64,000 nucleotides of DNA from JAMQKA01 sp043951865 (GCF_043951865.1 NZ_JBINJF010000002.1:1-64000); one strand, 5' to 3'; shown: positions 8,556 to 18,516, numbered from the stretch's first letter. Program-made: numbers and translations. Notes: generated from the sequence alone by a model not told the origin.

Positions 8556-9716
8556 ATGAGCGATGAACTGACGACACACCGAGTAGGCATTATAATGAAC
8601 GGCGTAACCGGCCGTATGGGAACCAATCAACATCTTCTGCGCTCGATAGTCCCGATTATTGAACAGGGCGGCGTCAAAATAAGTGAAGATGAGGTGATTA
8701 TGCCCGACCCGGTCCTGGTGGGCCGAAACCCGGTAAAGCTGGAAAAACTTTCAGAACAGACCGGTATTGACAAGTGGACGACGGATCTCGACAAGGAGTT
8801 GGAGGACGAGGACAACCAGGTCTATTTTGATGCCCTTCGCACCGATCTGCGTCCGCCACACATCAAAAAAGCGATAGCGGCCGGCAAGCACATTTACTGT
8901 GAAAAACCGACAGCACTCAATACTGCCGATGCGGTTGAACTTCATAAAATAGCGGAAGAAAAGGGAGTAAAGCACGGCGTAGTGCAGGATAAGCTCTGGT
9001 TGCCCGGACTGGCAAAACTACGGCAGCTCAGGGAGCAGGATTTCTTTGGAGAACTTCTTTCGGTCAAGGCCGATTTCGGGTACTGGGTCTTTGAAGGAGA
9101 TACTGTTCCCGCACAGCGACCCTCCTGGAACTACCGCAAGGAAGACGGCGGGGGCATTATCCTGGATATGTTTTGTCACTGGCGCTACGTGCTGGACAAT
9201 CTGTTTGGAGAAGTGGAGCGTGTTTCTTGTCTTGGGGCGACCCATATTGACAAGCGCTACGACGAGCAGGGAGAACCGTATGACGCCACTGCCGACGATG
9301 CGGCGTATGCGATCTTTGAACTGGAAAACGGGGTGGTCGCGCAGTTCAACTCCTCCTGGACAACGAGGGTGCGTCGCGATGATCTTGTCACATTCCAGGT
9401 AGATGGAACCAAAGGTTCGGCCGTAGCCGGGTTGCGCGAGGTTTGGATTCAGCCCCACTCGGCCACGCCCAAACCGGTCTGGAACCCGGATGTGGATTCG
9501 GATCACAACTTCTTTGACGACTGGATGCTGATGCCCAACCAGCAGGAGTTTGACAACGCGTTCAAAATTCAGTGGGAGCTGTTCCTGCGTCACATAGTTA
9601 AGGATGAGCCCTTCCGGTGGAACCTGCTGGAGGCTGCCAAGGGAGTTCAGCTGGCGGAACTGGGGTACGAGGCCTCCGAAAAGCGCGAATGGATCGATGT
9701 TCCTTCACTAATTTAA
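8556..9716 (+). CDS. cytosolic Gfo/Idh/MocA-family oxidoreductase
   Basis: A 386-residue sugar dehydrogenase without a signal peptide. The Rossmann loop is unusual, VGIIMNGVTGRMGTNQHL, instead of the simple GxGxxG of many relatives. The EKP motif is intact as YCEKPTALNTADA near residue 110. The substrate domain contains KADFGYWVFEGDTV and GGGIILDMFCHWRYVLDN, the latter at the usual position of the catalytic His/Asp region. It differs clearly from the exported paralogue at 5420-6787, so the locus probably oxidises sugars in both compartments. It is followed by a GH88-like gene after 22 bp. Substrate is not predictable. Confidence 0.87.
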   Translation: MSDELTTHRVGIIMNGVTGRMGTNQHLLRSIVPIIEQGGVKISEDEVIMPDPVLVGRNPVKLEKLSEQTGIDKWTTDLDKELEDEDNQVYFDALRTDLRPPHIKKAIAAGKHIYCEKPTALNTADAVELHKIAEEKGVKHGVVQDKLWLPGLAKLRQLREQDFFGELLSVKADFGYWVFEGDTVPAQRPSWNYRKEDGGGIILDMFCHWRYVLDNLFGEVERVSCLGATHIDKRYDEQGEPYDATADDAAYAIFELENGVVAQFNSSWTTRVRRDDLVTFQVDGTKGSAVAGLREVWIQPHSATPKPVWNPDVDSDHNFFDDWMLMPNQQEFDNAFKIQWELFLRHIVKDEPFRWNLLEAAKGVQLAELGYEASEKREWIDVPSLI

Positions 9717-9738
9717 ATAATGTAGCAGCAGATACACG

Positions 9739-11130
9739 ATGAAAATTAACGATGAATTGGGCGTAACAGACCTGGAGCAGTCACTTGAACAGTTTTGGGA
9801 ACTTTCAGCCCGGAAGATAAAGCGAATTCGAAAGGAGTATGACACCTCCCAGGGATCACCGGTGTTTACTGTGGAGGGCAAATATACGACCCGCGGATGG
9901 ACCGAGTGGACCCAGGGATTTCAGTTCGGTTCCGAAATCCTTCAGTTCGACGCTGTCGACGACGCGGAGTTCCTGGAGATGGGTCGCAAGGCGACGGTGC
10001 AAAAAATGGCTCCTCACATCACCCATATCGGGGTGCATGATCACGGATTCAACAATGTAAGCACGTATGGGGCACTTCGCCGCCTTGCCGGCGAAGGCCG
10101 GGTTGAGGCGGAAGACTGGGAGAAGGAGTTCTACGAGCTGGCGTTGAAATCCACCGGGGCCGTACAGGCGGCGCGGTGGACGGAAACGGCGGATGGCGGC
10201 GGGTTTATATACTCATTTAACGGTCCCCATTCCCTTTTTGTGGATACCATCCGAACGATACGAGCCCTGGCGCTCAGCCACCGGCTGGGACACCTGCTCT
10301 ACGGGGAGCACGACGAACCGATATCGCTGCTCGGCCGCCTGGTGGAGCACGCCCGCTCTACGGCGAAATACAGTATCTACTATGGAGAAGGCCGCGATTC
10401 GTATGACATCCGGGGACGAACGGTGCACGAGGCGGTTTTTAATACCAACGACGGGCAATTCCGTTGTCCCAATTCTCAACAGGGCTATTCCCCCTTTTCT
10501 ACATGGACCCGGGGATTGGCCTGGGCGATGTGCGGTTTTGCCGAACAACTGGAGTTTTTAAATGAGATCGATTCGGCCGAGCTGGAACCGTATGGAGGCT
10601 ACGACGAGATTGAAGCGATGATGCGAAAAGCCGCCCGTGCCACCTGCGATTTTTATATCGATCATACCTCGCAGGATGGAATCCCGTACTGGGATACCGG
10701 TGCTCCCCTTCTTCACAAGCTGGGCGACTACACGGCCAAACCGGCCGACCCGTACAACGATTATGAACCGGTCGACAGTTCAGCGGCCGCCATCGGCGCT
10801 CAGGGGCTGCTGCGCCTGGGTCATTACCTGGAAGCACAGGGTGATGAAAGCGAGGGCAAAAAATACTGGCAGGCTGGCCTGGCCGTCACCCGCACGCTCC
10901 TCGGGGAACCCTATCTTAGTACAGACGAAGATCACCACGGGCTGCTCCTGCATTCGGTATATCACCGTCCCAACGGGTGGGATCATATACCGGAGGGAGA
11001 GAAAATTCCCTGCGGAGAATCGAGCATGTGGGGAGATTATCACGTGCGGGAGCTGGCGCTGTATCTAACCAGAATATTGAGAGAGGCTCCCTATTACACC
11101 TTTTTCAGTGCAATTAAAAATAAAAGTTGA
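9739..11130 (+). CDS. GH88-like unsaturated glucuronyl hydrolase
   Basis: A 463-residue (alpha/alpha)6-barrel hydrolase of the GH88 type. Enzymes of this family release 4,5-unsaturated uronic acid from oligosaccharides made by polysaccharide lyases. Two acids match the catalytic pair of known UGL enzymes: Asp101 in GVHDHGFNNVSTYG and Asp169 in LFVDTIRTIRAL. Further family blocks are QQGYSPFSTWTRGLAWAMCG, GIPYWDTGAP and DSSAAAIGAQGLLRLG. No signal peptide is seen, so it acts in the cytosol after import. Its TGA overlaps the next gene's ATG (TGATG), implying translational coupling with the SDR gene. No lyase gene is in the window. Confidence 0.82.
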   Translation: MKINDELGVTDLEQSLEQFWELSARKIKRIRKEYDTSQGSPVFTVEGKYTTRGWTEWTQGFQFGSEILQFDAVDDAEFLEMGRKATVQKMAPHITHIGVHDHGFNNVSTYGALRRLAGEGRVEAEDWEKEFYELALKSTGAVQAARWTETADGGGFIYSFNGPHSLFVDTIRTIRALALSHRLGHLLYGEHDEPISLLGRLVEHARSTAKYSIYYGEGRDSYDIRGRTVHEAVFNTNDGQFRCPNSQQGYSPFSTWTRGLAWAMCGFAEQLEFLNEIDSAELEPYGGYDEIEAMMRKAARATCDFYIDHTSQDGIPYWDTGAPLLHKLGDYTAKPADPYNDYEPVDSSAAAIGAQGLLRLGHYLEAQGDESEGKKYWQAGLAVTRTLLGEPYLSTDEDHHGLLLHSVYHRPNGWDHIPEGEKIPCGESSMWGDYHVRELALYLTRILREAPYYTFFSAIKNKS

Positions 11131-11903
11131 TGATGAAATCTGTTGCATTGGTTACCGGAGGATCCCGGGGGATCGGTTTTGGAATTGCCAGGCTGCTGGC
11201 CGAGAACGGATACGATGTGGCGATCAACGGCGTTCGCGGAGAAGAACAGGTGCAGGATACCCTTGAAAAACTGCGTGAAGCGGGCTCCGATTCAATTTAT
11301 TGCCAGGGCGATATTGGCTCCTCCGAAGACCGGCAGGCTGTCGTTGAGAAACTGAAAGCGTATTACGGCCGGTTTAACATATTGGTTAACAACGCCGGGG
11401 TCGCTCCCAGGGTACGGCAAGACCCCCTGAAGGCAACCGAGGAGAGCTATGACCGGGTGATGGGTATTAACCTGAAAGGTCCCTATTTTTTGACTCAGAG
11501 CATTGCGCGATGGATGGTGGAACAGAAAGAGGCGGATGATTCTTATTCCGGCACCATCGTTACGGTCGGCTCGATATCAGCCACCGTGGTTTCTCCCAAG
11601 AGGGGAGAATACTGTATCTCGAAGGCGGGACTGGCGATGCATAACAAGATTTGGGCAGCCCGGCTGGCAGAATATGATATTACGGTCTACGAAGTGCGGC
11701 CGGGCGTGATCAAAACCGATATGACCTCCGCAGTGGAGGAAAAATACAACAAGCTGATCGCCGAAGGATTGACGGTGCAGCAGCGCTGGGGCTATCCGGA
11801 AGATGTCGGGAAAGCGGTGCTGTCACTGGTTGACGGTGATTTTCCATATTCCACAGGCGAAGTGATTATGATAGACGGGGGATTGACGATGCCGCGTCTC
11901 TGA
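11130..11903 (+). CDS. SDR-family NAD(P)-dependent dehydrogenase
   Basis: A classical short-chain dehydrogenase/reductase of about 257 residues. Visible motifs are the cofactor loop TGGSRGIGFGIA at the N-terminus, NNAGVAP, the catalytic Ser in VGSISA, and YCISKAG giving the Tyr-x-x-x-Lys pair. It ends with GEVIMIDGGLTMPRL. It resembles FabG and uronate/sugar reductases alike, and context favours the latter: a reductase for the keto-uronate released by the preceding GH88-like enzyme. The start at 11130 (ATG within TGATGATG) overlaps the upstream stop; 11133 is equally possible. Confidence 0.88.
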   Translation: MMKSVALVTGGSRGIGFGIARLLAENGYDVAINGVRGEEQVQDTLEKLREAGSDSIYCQGDIGSSEDRQAVVEKLKAYYGRFNILVNNAGVAPRVRQDPLKATEESYDRVMGINLKGPYFLTQSIARWMVEQKEADDSYSGTIVTVGSISATVVSPKRGEYCISKAGLAMHNKIWAARLAEYDITVYEVRPGVIKTDMTSAVEEKYNKLIAEGLTVQQRWGYPEDVGKAVLSLVDGDFPYSTGEVIMIDGGLTMPRL

Positions 11904-11950
11904 TCTAAACGTATGACTAATTTGAATCCATTAATCTAAGATATCTGGAT

Positions 11951-13525
11951 ATGAAGCAGGAGTCTGAAACGGTCGATACACAGGAAGAGCAAAGTTCAAC
12001 AGGTATGAAGATGGGAGATTCCGAAGAGGGTCCGGTCAGCGGGATAAAATGGGGCGGATTTATCGGGGGATTACTCCTGTTTTTCTTGATGTTGTTTTCA
12101 AGTTCTCCCGAAGGGCTGAGCCTGGCGGGGTGGCGAACGGCGGCCGTTGCGGCCCTGATGGCCACCTGGTGGGTGACGGAGGTCATACCGATATCAGGAA
12201 CGGCGATGATACCGCTGGTCCTGTTTCCAATCCTCGGTATCACGGATATCGATGCGGCAGCCGCACCCTATGCGGACCCGATGATTTACCTGTTCCTGGG
12301 TGGATTTATCATCGCCATCGCGATGCAGCGCTGGGACCTGCATCGCCGGATTGCGCTCAATATTATCAACTTTATCGGTTCAAAACCCCGTAATATAATT
12401 GCCGGTTTTATTGTCTCATCCGCATTCATGAGCATGTGGGTCAGCAATACCGCCGCCACCATGATGATGCTGCCGATCGGGCTCTCGGTCATCCAGCTAA
12501 CACAGAAGGGGAGAAAGTCCTACAAGGAACAGCAGCAGAATCGAAATTTTGCCGTGGCGCTGATGCTGGCGATCGCCTATGCCGCCAACGTGGGCGGGCT
12601 GGGAACCGTTATCGGAACACCCACCAATGCCCTGATGATCGCATTCGTGAATGACGCGTATAACATGGAAATAACGTTTGCCCAGTGGATGTCGCTGGGA
12701 TTGCCGGTCGTCATACTCGGACTTCCGATTATCTTTTATACGCTCACCAACATTGTGTTCCCGGTGCGCATGCAATCGCTGCCCGGTGGAAAAGAATACC
12801 TGAACAGCGAGATGGAACGGCTGGGCAAGATCTCCCGACCGGAAATTATGGTGGCAGCTGTATTTGTACTGGTTGCCCTGCTCTGGATAACACGTCCGCT
12901 TGTCGAACCCCTGCTTCCCGGCATTTCGGATGCGAGTATAGCCATATTTGGGGCACTGCTCTTGTTTATTATCCCCGTCAATCTTGATAAATCCCGGTTC
13001 CTGATGCGGTGGAAAGATGCCGAGGAGATTCCGTGGGGTGTGCTGATCCTTTTTGGTGGCGGACTTTCACTGGCCGGGGCGATCCAGCGTACAGGACTTG
13101 CGGAGTGGGTTGGCGGATATTTTGAGATCCTCGGCGGATGGCCTGTCATTCTCATTATATTCATTGTTGCAGTTATTATCATCATGTTTACCGAGCTGGC
13201 CAGTAACTCGGCGACCGCTGCCGCTTTTCTGCCAGTTATCGCCTCGGTGGCAATTGGCATCGGCCAGGATCCGCTGCTGTTTGCCGTACCTATCACCATG
13301 GTAGCCAGTTGTGCGTTCATGCTGCCGGTGGCTACCCCGCCCAATGCCATTGTCTACGGCAGTGGGGTGATGAGCATCCCACAAATGACGCGGGCGGGAC
13401 TGGTATTGAACCTGTTTTTTGCCATCCTGATAACACTGCTTACCTATTTCCTCTTCACGATATTCTTGGGTATCGATATCGGGGTGGTACCTGAAGGCAT
13501 CAGTTCACTCTTAACTATCTACTAG
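11951..13525 (+). CDS. SLC13/DASS-family sodium-coupled anion permease
   Basis: A 524-residue inner-membrane transporter with about a dozen hydrophobic segments. Both signature substrate-binding repeats are present: WVSNTAATMMMLPIG in the first half and ELASNSATAAAFLPVI in the second. The paired hairpin motifs GTPTNALM and ATPPNAIVYG are also there. The family moves dicarboxylates, sulfate or citrate with sodium. In this operon the likely cargo is an anionic sugar acid or an uronate-derived product, which is inference. The N-terminal 30 residues are acidic and cytosolic. It begins 47 bp after the SDR gene and stops two bases before the next start. Confidence 0.9.
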   Translation: MKQESETVDTQEEQSSTGMKMGDSEEGPVSGIKWGGFIGGLLLFFLMLFSSSPEGLSLAGWRTAAVAALMATWWVTEVIPISGTAMIPLVLFPILGITDIDAAAAPYADPMIYLFLGGFIIAIAMQRWDLHRRIALNIINFIGSKPRNIIAGFIVSSAFMSMWVSNTAATMMMLPIGLSVIQLTQKGRKSYKEQQQNRNFAVALMLAIAYAANVGGLGTVIGTPTNALMIAFVNDAYNMEITFAQWMSLGLPVVILGLPIIFYTLTNIVFPVRMQSLPGGKEYLNSEMERLGKISRPEIMVAAVFVLVALLWITRPLVEPLLPGISDASIAIFGALLLFIIPVNLDKSRFLMRWKDAEEIPWGVLILFGGGLSLAGAIQRTGLAEWVGGYFEILGGWPVILIIFIVAVIIIMFTELASNSATAAAFLPVIASVAIGIGQDPLLFAVPITMVASCAFMLPVATPPNAIVYGSGVMSIPQMTRAGLVLNLFFAILITLLTYFLFTIFLGIDIGVVPEGISSLLTIY

Positions 13526-13527
13526 CG

Positions 13528-14766
13528 ATGGAAAGAACTGAAAATTTGGCTCAACATATTGTTCTGCTGCTGGTCGGTCTGTTTTGGGCGACTGGTGCAG
13601 GGCAGGCGATGGCACAATACGAAATTACGGTCAGTGCCGGTGCATTTGACCGGGTGGAGACGGTTGCCTCTTTTACATTTCCCGAACCGGTTGCTCCCGG
13701 CACCTACCGGATGAACAGCGATTCAGGGGAAAACCTGCTACTGCAGGTGGATGAAAACCAAAGAGGATCGTTTATTTTGAGGGAATTACCTTCAGAGGAG
13801 ACCAGAACCTATACAGTTGATACCGAAGCCCCGGTCTCATCGATGCCGGGTCAGCCGGAAATGAGCATCTCCGCCGGTCAGCGAACCCTTATATTTAACG
13901 ATGGAAGCCGAAAGGTGCTCTCGTATTATCACCGTGAAAACCGATTACCGCCGGGAATGGATAAAATGTACAAGCGCGCGGGGTATATCCACCCGCTCTA
14001 TTCACCGGGGGGCGTACCGCTGACCAACCACCTGGACCAGGAAATACATCCCCATCACTACGGCATATTCTCGGCCTGGACAAATACGGAATTCCAGGGA
14101 AGAACGCCCGATTTTTGGAATCCACACAACCATTCGGGCCGGGTAGATCATGCGGATTCGGTGGAGAAGGCCTGGGAGGGACCCGTGCACGCCGGTTTCA
14201 AGGCAAAAAACTATTTTGTGGATATTTCAGGTTCGGCACCGGTTACTGCACTCAACGAGGAGTGGAAGGTTATCGTGTACAACACTGCTTCAGACGGCGA
14301 TTACAACATGGTGGATCTGGTACTGACGCATACGACCAACACGGGGCAGCCGCTGGTTCTGCCGGAATATCACTACGGTGGACTGGCGTTTCGCGGGCAT
14401 GGCGACTGGAATAATCCGGAGAATGTATCTTTTGTTACTTCTGAGGGTATGAACCGGGATGAAGCTAATGAAACCCGTGCCCGCTGGGTTCACATGGGGG
14501 GGCTGGTAAACGGTGAGCGTGCCGGTGTTGCCCTGCTCGGACATCCCGACAATTACCGGGCTCCGCAGCCGATTCGCATACATCCCGAAACGCCGTATGT
14601 GGTCTACGCCCCGATGCAGCTGGGGAAAATGACAATTGAACCCGGTTCGCCCTACATCATGCGCTATCGATTTGTCACTTATGACGGAGAACCGGACATC
14701 GAAAAAATCAATCGTTTGTGGAATGATTATGCCTATCCGCCGGGGATAACCGTTGAAAAGCAATAA
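13528..14766 (+). CDS. DUF6807 (PmoA-like) secreted protein, copy 2
   Basis: A 412-residue protein with a signal peptide ending near GQAMAQ (about residue 30), so it is periplasmic or surface-exposed. The family core is recognisable: GYIHPLYSPGGVPLTNH, then HPHHYGIFSAWTNTEF and TPDFWNPHNHSGRVDHAD. It corresponds to the HPHHVGLW...DFW region of the copy at 6880-7986, but the two are diverged and this one has an added N-terminal beta domain of about 100 residues. Two copies in one operon suggest separate partners or substrates. The biochemical activity is unknown to me. Confidence 0.8.
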   Translation: MERTENLAQHIVLLLVGLFWATGAGQAMAQYEITVSAGAFDRVETVASFTFPEPVAPGTYRMNSDSGENLLLQVDENQRGSFILRELPSEETRTYTVDTEAPVSSMPGQPEMSISAGQRTLIFNDGSRKVLSYYHRENRLPPGMDKMYKRAGYIHPLYSPGGVPLTNHLDQEIHPHHYGIFSAWTNTEFQGRTPDFWNPHNHSGRVDHADSVEKAWEGPVHAGFKAKNYFVDISGSAPVTALNEEWKVIVYNTASDGDYNMVDLVLTHTTNTGQPLVLPEYHYGGLAFRGHGDWNNPENVSFVTSEGMNRDEANETRARWVHMGGLVNGERAGVALLGHPDNYRAPQPIRIHPETPYVVYAPMQLGKMTIEPGSPYIMRYRFVTYDGEPDIEKINRLWNDYAYPPGITVEKQ

Positions 14767-14825
14767 AACAGGCGCTGGTTTTGCAGAGCCCTGTTCAGCA
14801 ATGAATTATATAACTTTTTGATACT

Positions 14826-17663
14826 ATGAAGTTCTACAGCAAGCCACGATCAAGCAAAAATCCACATATTTTTCCCGGGTTTTGGAATATTACGTCCCGT
14901 CTGCTGGTGCTGAGTTTCGTCATACTGCTGGCGGGATGCGGTACGGGCGATGAGGAGATACTCACGGAACAGAATTTTGACCCGGAGGACTTGGCCCCGT
15001 TCGTGGAGCCGGAATTCCCGTTTATTACCACCTCGGTGGATGCCCGTGAACTCGGACCCGGATTTCCGGCCGACAACATCACGCCGCGATGCCTGGCTTT
15101 GCGACTGGGGTCAGAAGCGTATGCCTGTTTTGACACCGATATGCTGCGCTGGTCGGTGGCCTGGACCGGAGATTTCCTGCCGATGGTTACCATGGGACAG
15201 ATCTCTTATCGCGATTTCCATAACAAGGATAACGAGATTCCCCTGATCGCGGGAAACCCAAAAATTGCAACGGGACTGTATCCCGGCTGGATGGGTGCGG
15301 ATCCCGGCTTTTCCGATCCCCGACCGCCGGCTCCCAATCCCGATGGTCCCTCGTGGGGACCCCTGCCGCTGGAGCTTGGTCGATGGAACGGTATCTATGT
15401 GAATGACCAGGAAGTGGTACTCTCATATACGGCTCAAAATACCGATATCTACGAAAAGCCGGGGGCGATCCAATCGGGAGATGTCACTGCATTTACCCGA
15501 ACATTTCAGGTTGAAAATCCGGATCAGGCGCTTTCGCTTGCAGCGGCCGAGGTTTCCGATGGCGCGAGGAGTGAAGTGTCCGGGAATACCGCCCTTATTT
15601 ATCATGGCCCGGGAGAGGATACGGTCACAGCGATCGGGCTGGTCGGGTCGGCAGCTGAAGTTGAACTGGAGGTTACCGGGGATCGGTACGCCACGGCAGC
15701 CGTTGCACCTGCCGGTGAAACCGTGGAATTTACGATAGTACTGTGGAAGGGGTCGGCAGGGCAGGTAGAGACGTTTAATCAATTGCTTTCCGGTTCGGAG
15801 TCAGAGGCGGATTTAAATGTGAATCTCGCCGAGTTTGAAGATGGTGGGCCCGCATACTGGCCGGAACCGGTGCATACGCGGGGACAGCTGGCGCCCGATA
15901 CTTCCGCCTTCGTGGTGGACCGCCTGACGCTTCCCATCCCGAATCCCTGGAAACGGAATGTACGTGTGGTAGACATTGCATTTTTCGATGACAATCGGGC
16001 CGCACTGGTTACGTTTGAGGGAGATGTCTGGATTGTGGATGGGATAGATCGCGACCTGGAGACCCTGGAGTGGCAGCGGTTTGCCTCGGGCATGTATGAA
16101 CCGCAAAGTATAGAGGTGGTGGACGAGAAGGTGCACGTTTTCGGGAAAGAGGGGATTACGAAACTCCATGACCTGAATGGCGACGGTTCGGCCGACTACT
16201 ATGAAAATTTTTCCAGCCTGATGGAACAATCCATCGAGACCAGGGAGTGGGCCAGCGACATGGTGCACGCCCCGGACGGATCGTTTTACGTTTCAAAATT
16301 TGGCGCGTTGGATATGGGACCGGAAACGTCGTCTCCGAAAACGATTATGGGATTTCGCGCGGGCTCCTGGTATGGAGGTTCCATCGCTAAAATTTCCCCG
16401 GATGGGCGTGAAATAGAACGCTACGCCACCGGATTTCGCGGTCCCTACCTGGGGATCAATCCCGAGACCGGGGTGCTGACTGCCTCGGATCAGCAGGGAC
16501 ACCACGTGCCTTCGACCCCCGTAATGCTGGTCGATAAGGGCGACTATTACGGGGTGCCGGCAACCGCCTACCGCGATCCCCTGCCGGAGATTACACCGCC
16601 ATTAACGTGGATTCCCCACAGCGTGGACCGTTCGGGGACGGGCCAGGTATGGATAACCAGCGACCAGATGGGGCCGTTAAACGGGGAGCTGATCCATCTT
16701 TCCTACGGGCGCCCGGGCCTGTTCAAGGTACTGATTGACAGCACCAGCGACGCGGTGCAGGGCGGGGTGTCAGCAATTCCGGGCAACTACCCGGCCCCGA
16801 CCATGAAAGGTGCTATCGGTCCTGATGACGGGCAGCTGTATGTTGCCGGGTTTTCGCTCTGGGGCTCGAATTCTGATGTGATAAGTTCGCTGATCCGGCT
16901 GCGGTATACCGGTCAGCAAAGCCCGCTTCCCGAAGATTTCAGGGTCCGGGAGGGTGGAGTGATCCTCCGTTTTGGAACTGAACTGGATGAAGAGATGGCC
17001 ACAAATCCCGCCAACTACCAGGTGAAACGGTGGAATTACCGGCGGACAGAGGAGTATGGATCCGGGCATTTTAAGCTGGATGGTTCGCCGGGAGAAGAGC
17101 TGATGCCGGTTTTTTCTGCCCACTTGTCGGATGACAACCGCTCCGTCTTTATCGCCATCCCCGATATCCAGGAGGTGATGCAGATGGAGATCGCCTACAA
17201 CCTGGAAACGAGCGCCGGGGAGGCCATGGACGATGAATTCTGGTTTACAGTCAATGACGTGGAACAGCCCAACCTGGTGACTGAGGGTTTTGGCGATTTG
17301 AATGTGGATGAACTGTTGCAGGATTCGGGGCAGCAGATGGTAGCTCAGCAAGAAGAGGAGCCGGCGTCGGTGGAACGCGGCAAAGAGCTGTTTCAGCGCA
17401 CGGGCTGTTTCGCCTGCCACTCGGTGGACGGGACGGAGGCCGGTAAAGTGGGTCCCACCATGCAGGGACTGTTCGGTTCCGAACGCAAGCTGGACGACGG
17501 GTCCTCTGTTATAGCCGATGAGGAATACCTCCGGCGTTCCATTCTTGAACCGGGGCAGGAGGTTGCGGAAGGATATTCGGCTGAAATGCCCTCATTTCTC
17601 GGGGTGCTCTCTGAAAGTGAAATCGAATCGTTAATCCTGTACATCGAGTCGATTTCTGAGTAG
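14826..17663 (+). CDS. DUF6797-like lipoprotein with C-terminal cytochrome c domain
   Basis: A 945-residue lipoprotein (lipobox LAGC near residue 38). The N-terminal half, with RCLALRLGSEAYACFDTDMLRWSV, resembles DUF6797; the middle (about 350-700) looks like a PQQ/NHL-type beta-propeller, for example PQSIEVVDEKVHVFGKEG and LHDLNGDGSADYY. About 700-820 is a beta-rich linker. The C-terminus is a single-haem cytochrome c domain: Cys861-Phe-Ala-Cys864-His865 binds haem and Met921 in AEMPSF is the likely sixth ligand. Such proteins could pass electrons from periplasmic sugar oxidation to the respiratory chain. It lies in the operon between DUF6807 and an esterase. The domain names are from recognition, not a search. 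Confidence 0.8.
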   Translation: MKFYSKPRSSKNPHIFPGFWNITSRLLVLSFVILLAGCGTGDEEILTEQNFDPEDLAPFVEPEFPFITTSVDARELGPGFPADNITPRCLALRLGSEAYACFDTDMLRWSVAWTGDFLPMVTMGQISYRDFHNKDNEIPLIAGNPKIATGLYPGWMGADPGFSDPRPPAPNPDGPSWGPLPLELGRWNGIYVNDQEVVLSYTAQNTDIYEKPGAIQSGDVTAFTRTFQVENPDQALSLAAAEVSDGARSEVSGNTALIYHGPGEDTVTAIGLVGSAAEVELEVTGDRYATAAVAPAGETVEFTIVLWKGSAGQVETFNQLLSGSESEADLNVNLAEFEDGGPAYWPEPVHTRGQLAPDTSAFVVDRLTLPIPNPWKRNVRVVDIAFFDDNRAALVTFEGDVWIVDGIDRDLETLEWQRFASGMYEPQSIEVVDEKVHVFGKEGITKLHDLNGDGSADYYENFSSLMEQSIETREWASDMVHAPDGSFYVSKFGALDMGPETSSPKTIMGFRAGSWYGGSIAKISPDGREIERYATGFRGPYLGINPETGVLTASDQQGHHVPSTPVMLVDKGDYYGVPATAYRDPLPEITPPLTWIPHSVDRSGTGQVWITSDQMGPLNGELIHLSYGRPGLFKVLIDSTSDAVQGGVSAIPGNYPAPTMKGAIGPDDGQLYVAGFSLWGSNSDVISSLIRLRYTGQQSPLPEDFRVREGGVILRFGTELDEEMATNPANYQVKRWNYRRTEEYGSGHFKLDGSPGEELMPVFSAHLSDDNRSVFIAIPDIQEVMQMEIAYNLETSAGEAMDDEFWFTVNDVEQPNLVTEGFGDLNVDELLQDSGQQMVAQQEEEPASVERGKELFQRTGCFACHSVDGTEAGKVGPTMQGLFGSERKLDDGSSVIADEEYLRRSILEPGQEVAEGYSAEMPSFLGVLSESEIESLILYIESISE

Positions 17664-17699
17664 GTGCCTTGTACTTTTCAAACCTATATTTCGCATGCC

Positions 17700-18374
17700 A
17701 TGCTTCAAAAATATCTGCTGTGTTTTATTATCTGTGTATTTGCCGGTGATTTGGTCCGGTCGCAACCCGTCGGGGACCCCGATCCACAGCGTTTTCAACA
17801 ACAGATAGAGACTTTTTTGGAGTGGGATGCGAAAAACACCTTTCCCGAGGATGCCATTTTATTTGTGGGGAGTTCAAGTATTCGGTTTTGGAAAACCCGC
17901 CGGGCGTTTCCGGAGTACCCGGTCATAAACAGGGGATTCGGTGGCTCCCACATTTCCGATGTCCGGCATTTCTATAAGCACGTCATCCATAAGTACGAGC
18001 CCTCTGTGATTGTGTTCTACGCCGGCGATAATGATGTCGCGGCCGACAAGCCGGTTGAACAGGTGGTGGACGACTATCGTAATCTCACGGAACGGGTTCT
18101 GACGGATTTCCCGGAAGTCAAGTTTGTCTATATCCCGATAAAGCCGAGTTCCAGTCGGTGGAATTACTGGGAGCGTATGGAAAAGGTAAACCGGCGGATA
18201 AAGAGCTATAATCAGCAATACGAGCAGTTGTTTTATGTGGATCTGGCCACTCCTCTTCTCAAAAACGGCAAGCCGGATGACAGCTTGTTTATGGAGGACC
18301 TGCTGCACCTCAACGAGAAGGGGTATGCAGCGTGGAACCGGGTGCTGGCACCAGCGCTTGACACATTGTATTGA
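17700..18374 (+). CDS. secreted SGNH/GDSL-family esterase
   Basis: From the ATG at 17700 the protein has 224 residues and a clear signal peptide (MLQKYLLCFIICVFAGDL) ending before QPVGDPD; a GTG at 17664 gives a longer, less likely N-terminus. SGNH blocks: the nucleophile Ser in ILFVGSSSIRFW (block I), the Gly in NRGFGGSHISD (block II), GDNDV (block III Asn) and the Asp/His dyad in EDLLHLNEKGYAAW (block V). Such enzymes remove acetyl or other ester groups from sugars. As the last gene of the operon it probably deacylates the glycan in the periplasm. Confidence 0.87.
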   Translation: MLQKYLLCFIICVFAGDLVRSQPVGDPDPQRFQQQIETFLEWDAKNTFPEDAILFVGSSSIRFWKTRRAFPEYPVINRGFGGSHISDVRHFYKHVIHKYEPSVIVFYAGDNDVAADKPVEQVVDDYRNLTERVLTDFPEVKFVYIPIKPSSSRWNYWERMEKVNRRIKSYNQQYEQLFYVDLATPLLKNGKPDDSLFMEDLLHLNEKGYAAWNRVLAPALDTLY

Positions 18375-18516
18375 CGATCAGGGCTCCCTCCCAAAATCAC
18401 AAATGCCCTTTTCCCGGCAAGGAAAATTTTCTGACGATGAAAGACAGCAAAAGCACCACCTGCACTTCACGGCCTCGAATGGGCACGGAAGCATTATGCG
18501 ATGCTGAGAATATCAC

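Noticed and set aside
9739..11130. GH105 instead of GH88 for the hydrolase
   Set aside because: The HDHGF block, the second Asp in VDTIRTIRAL and the WTRGLAWA block fit GH88 better; GH105 cannot be fully excluded without a profile search.
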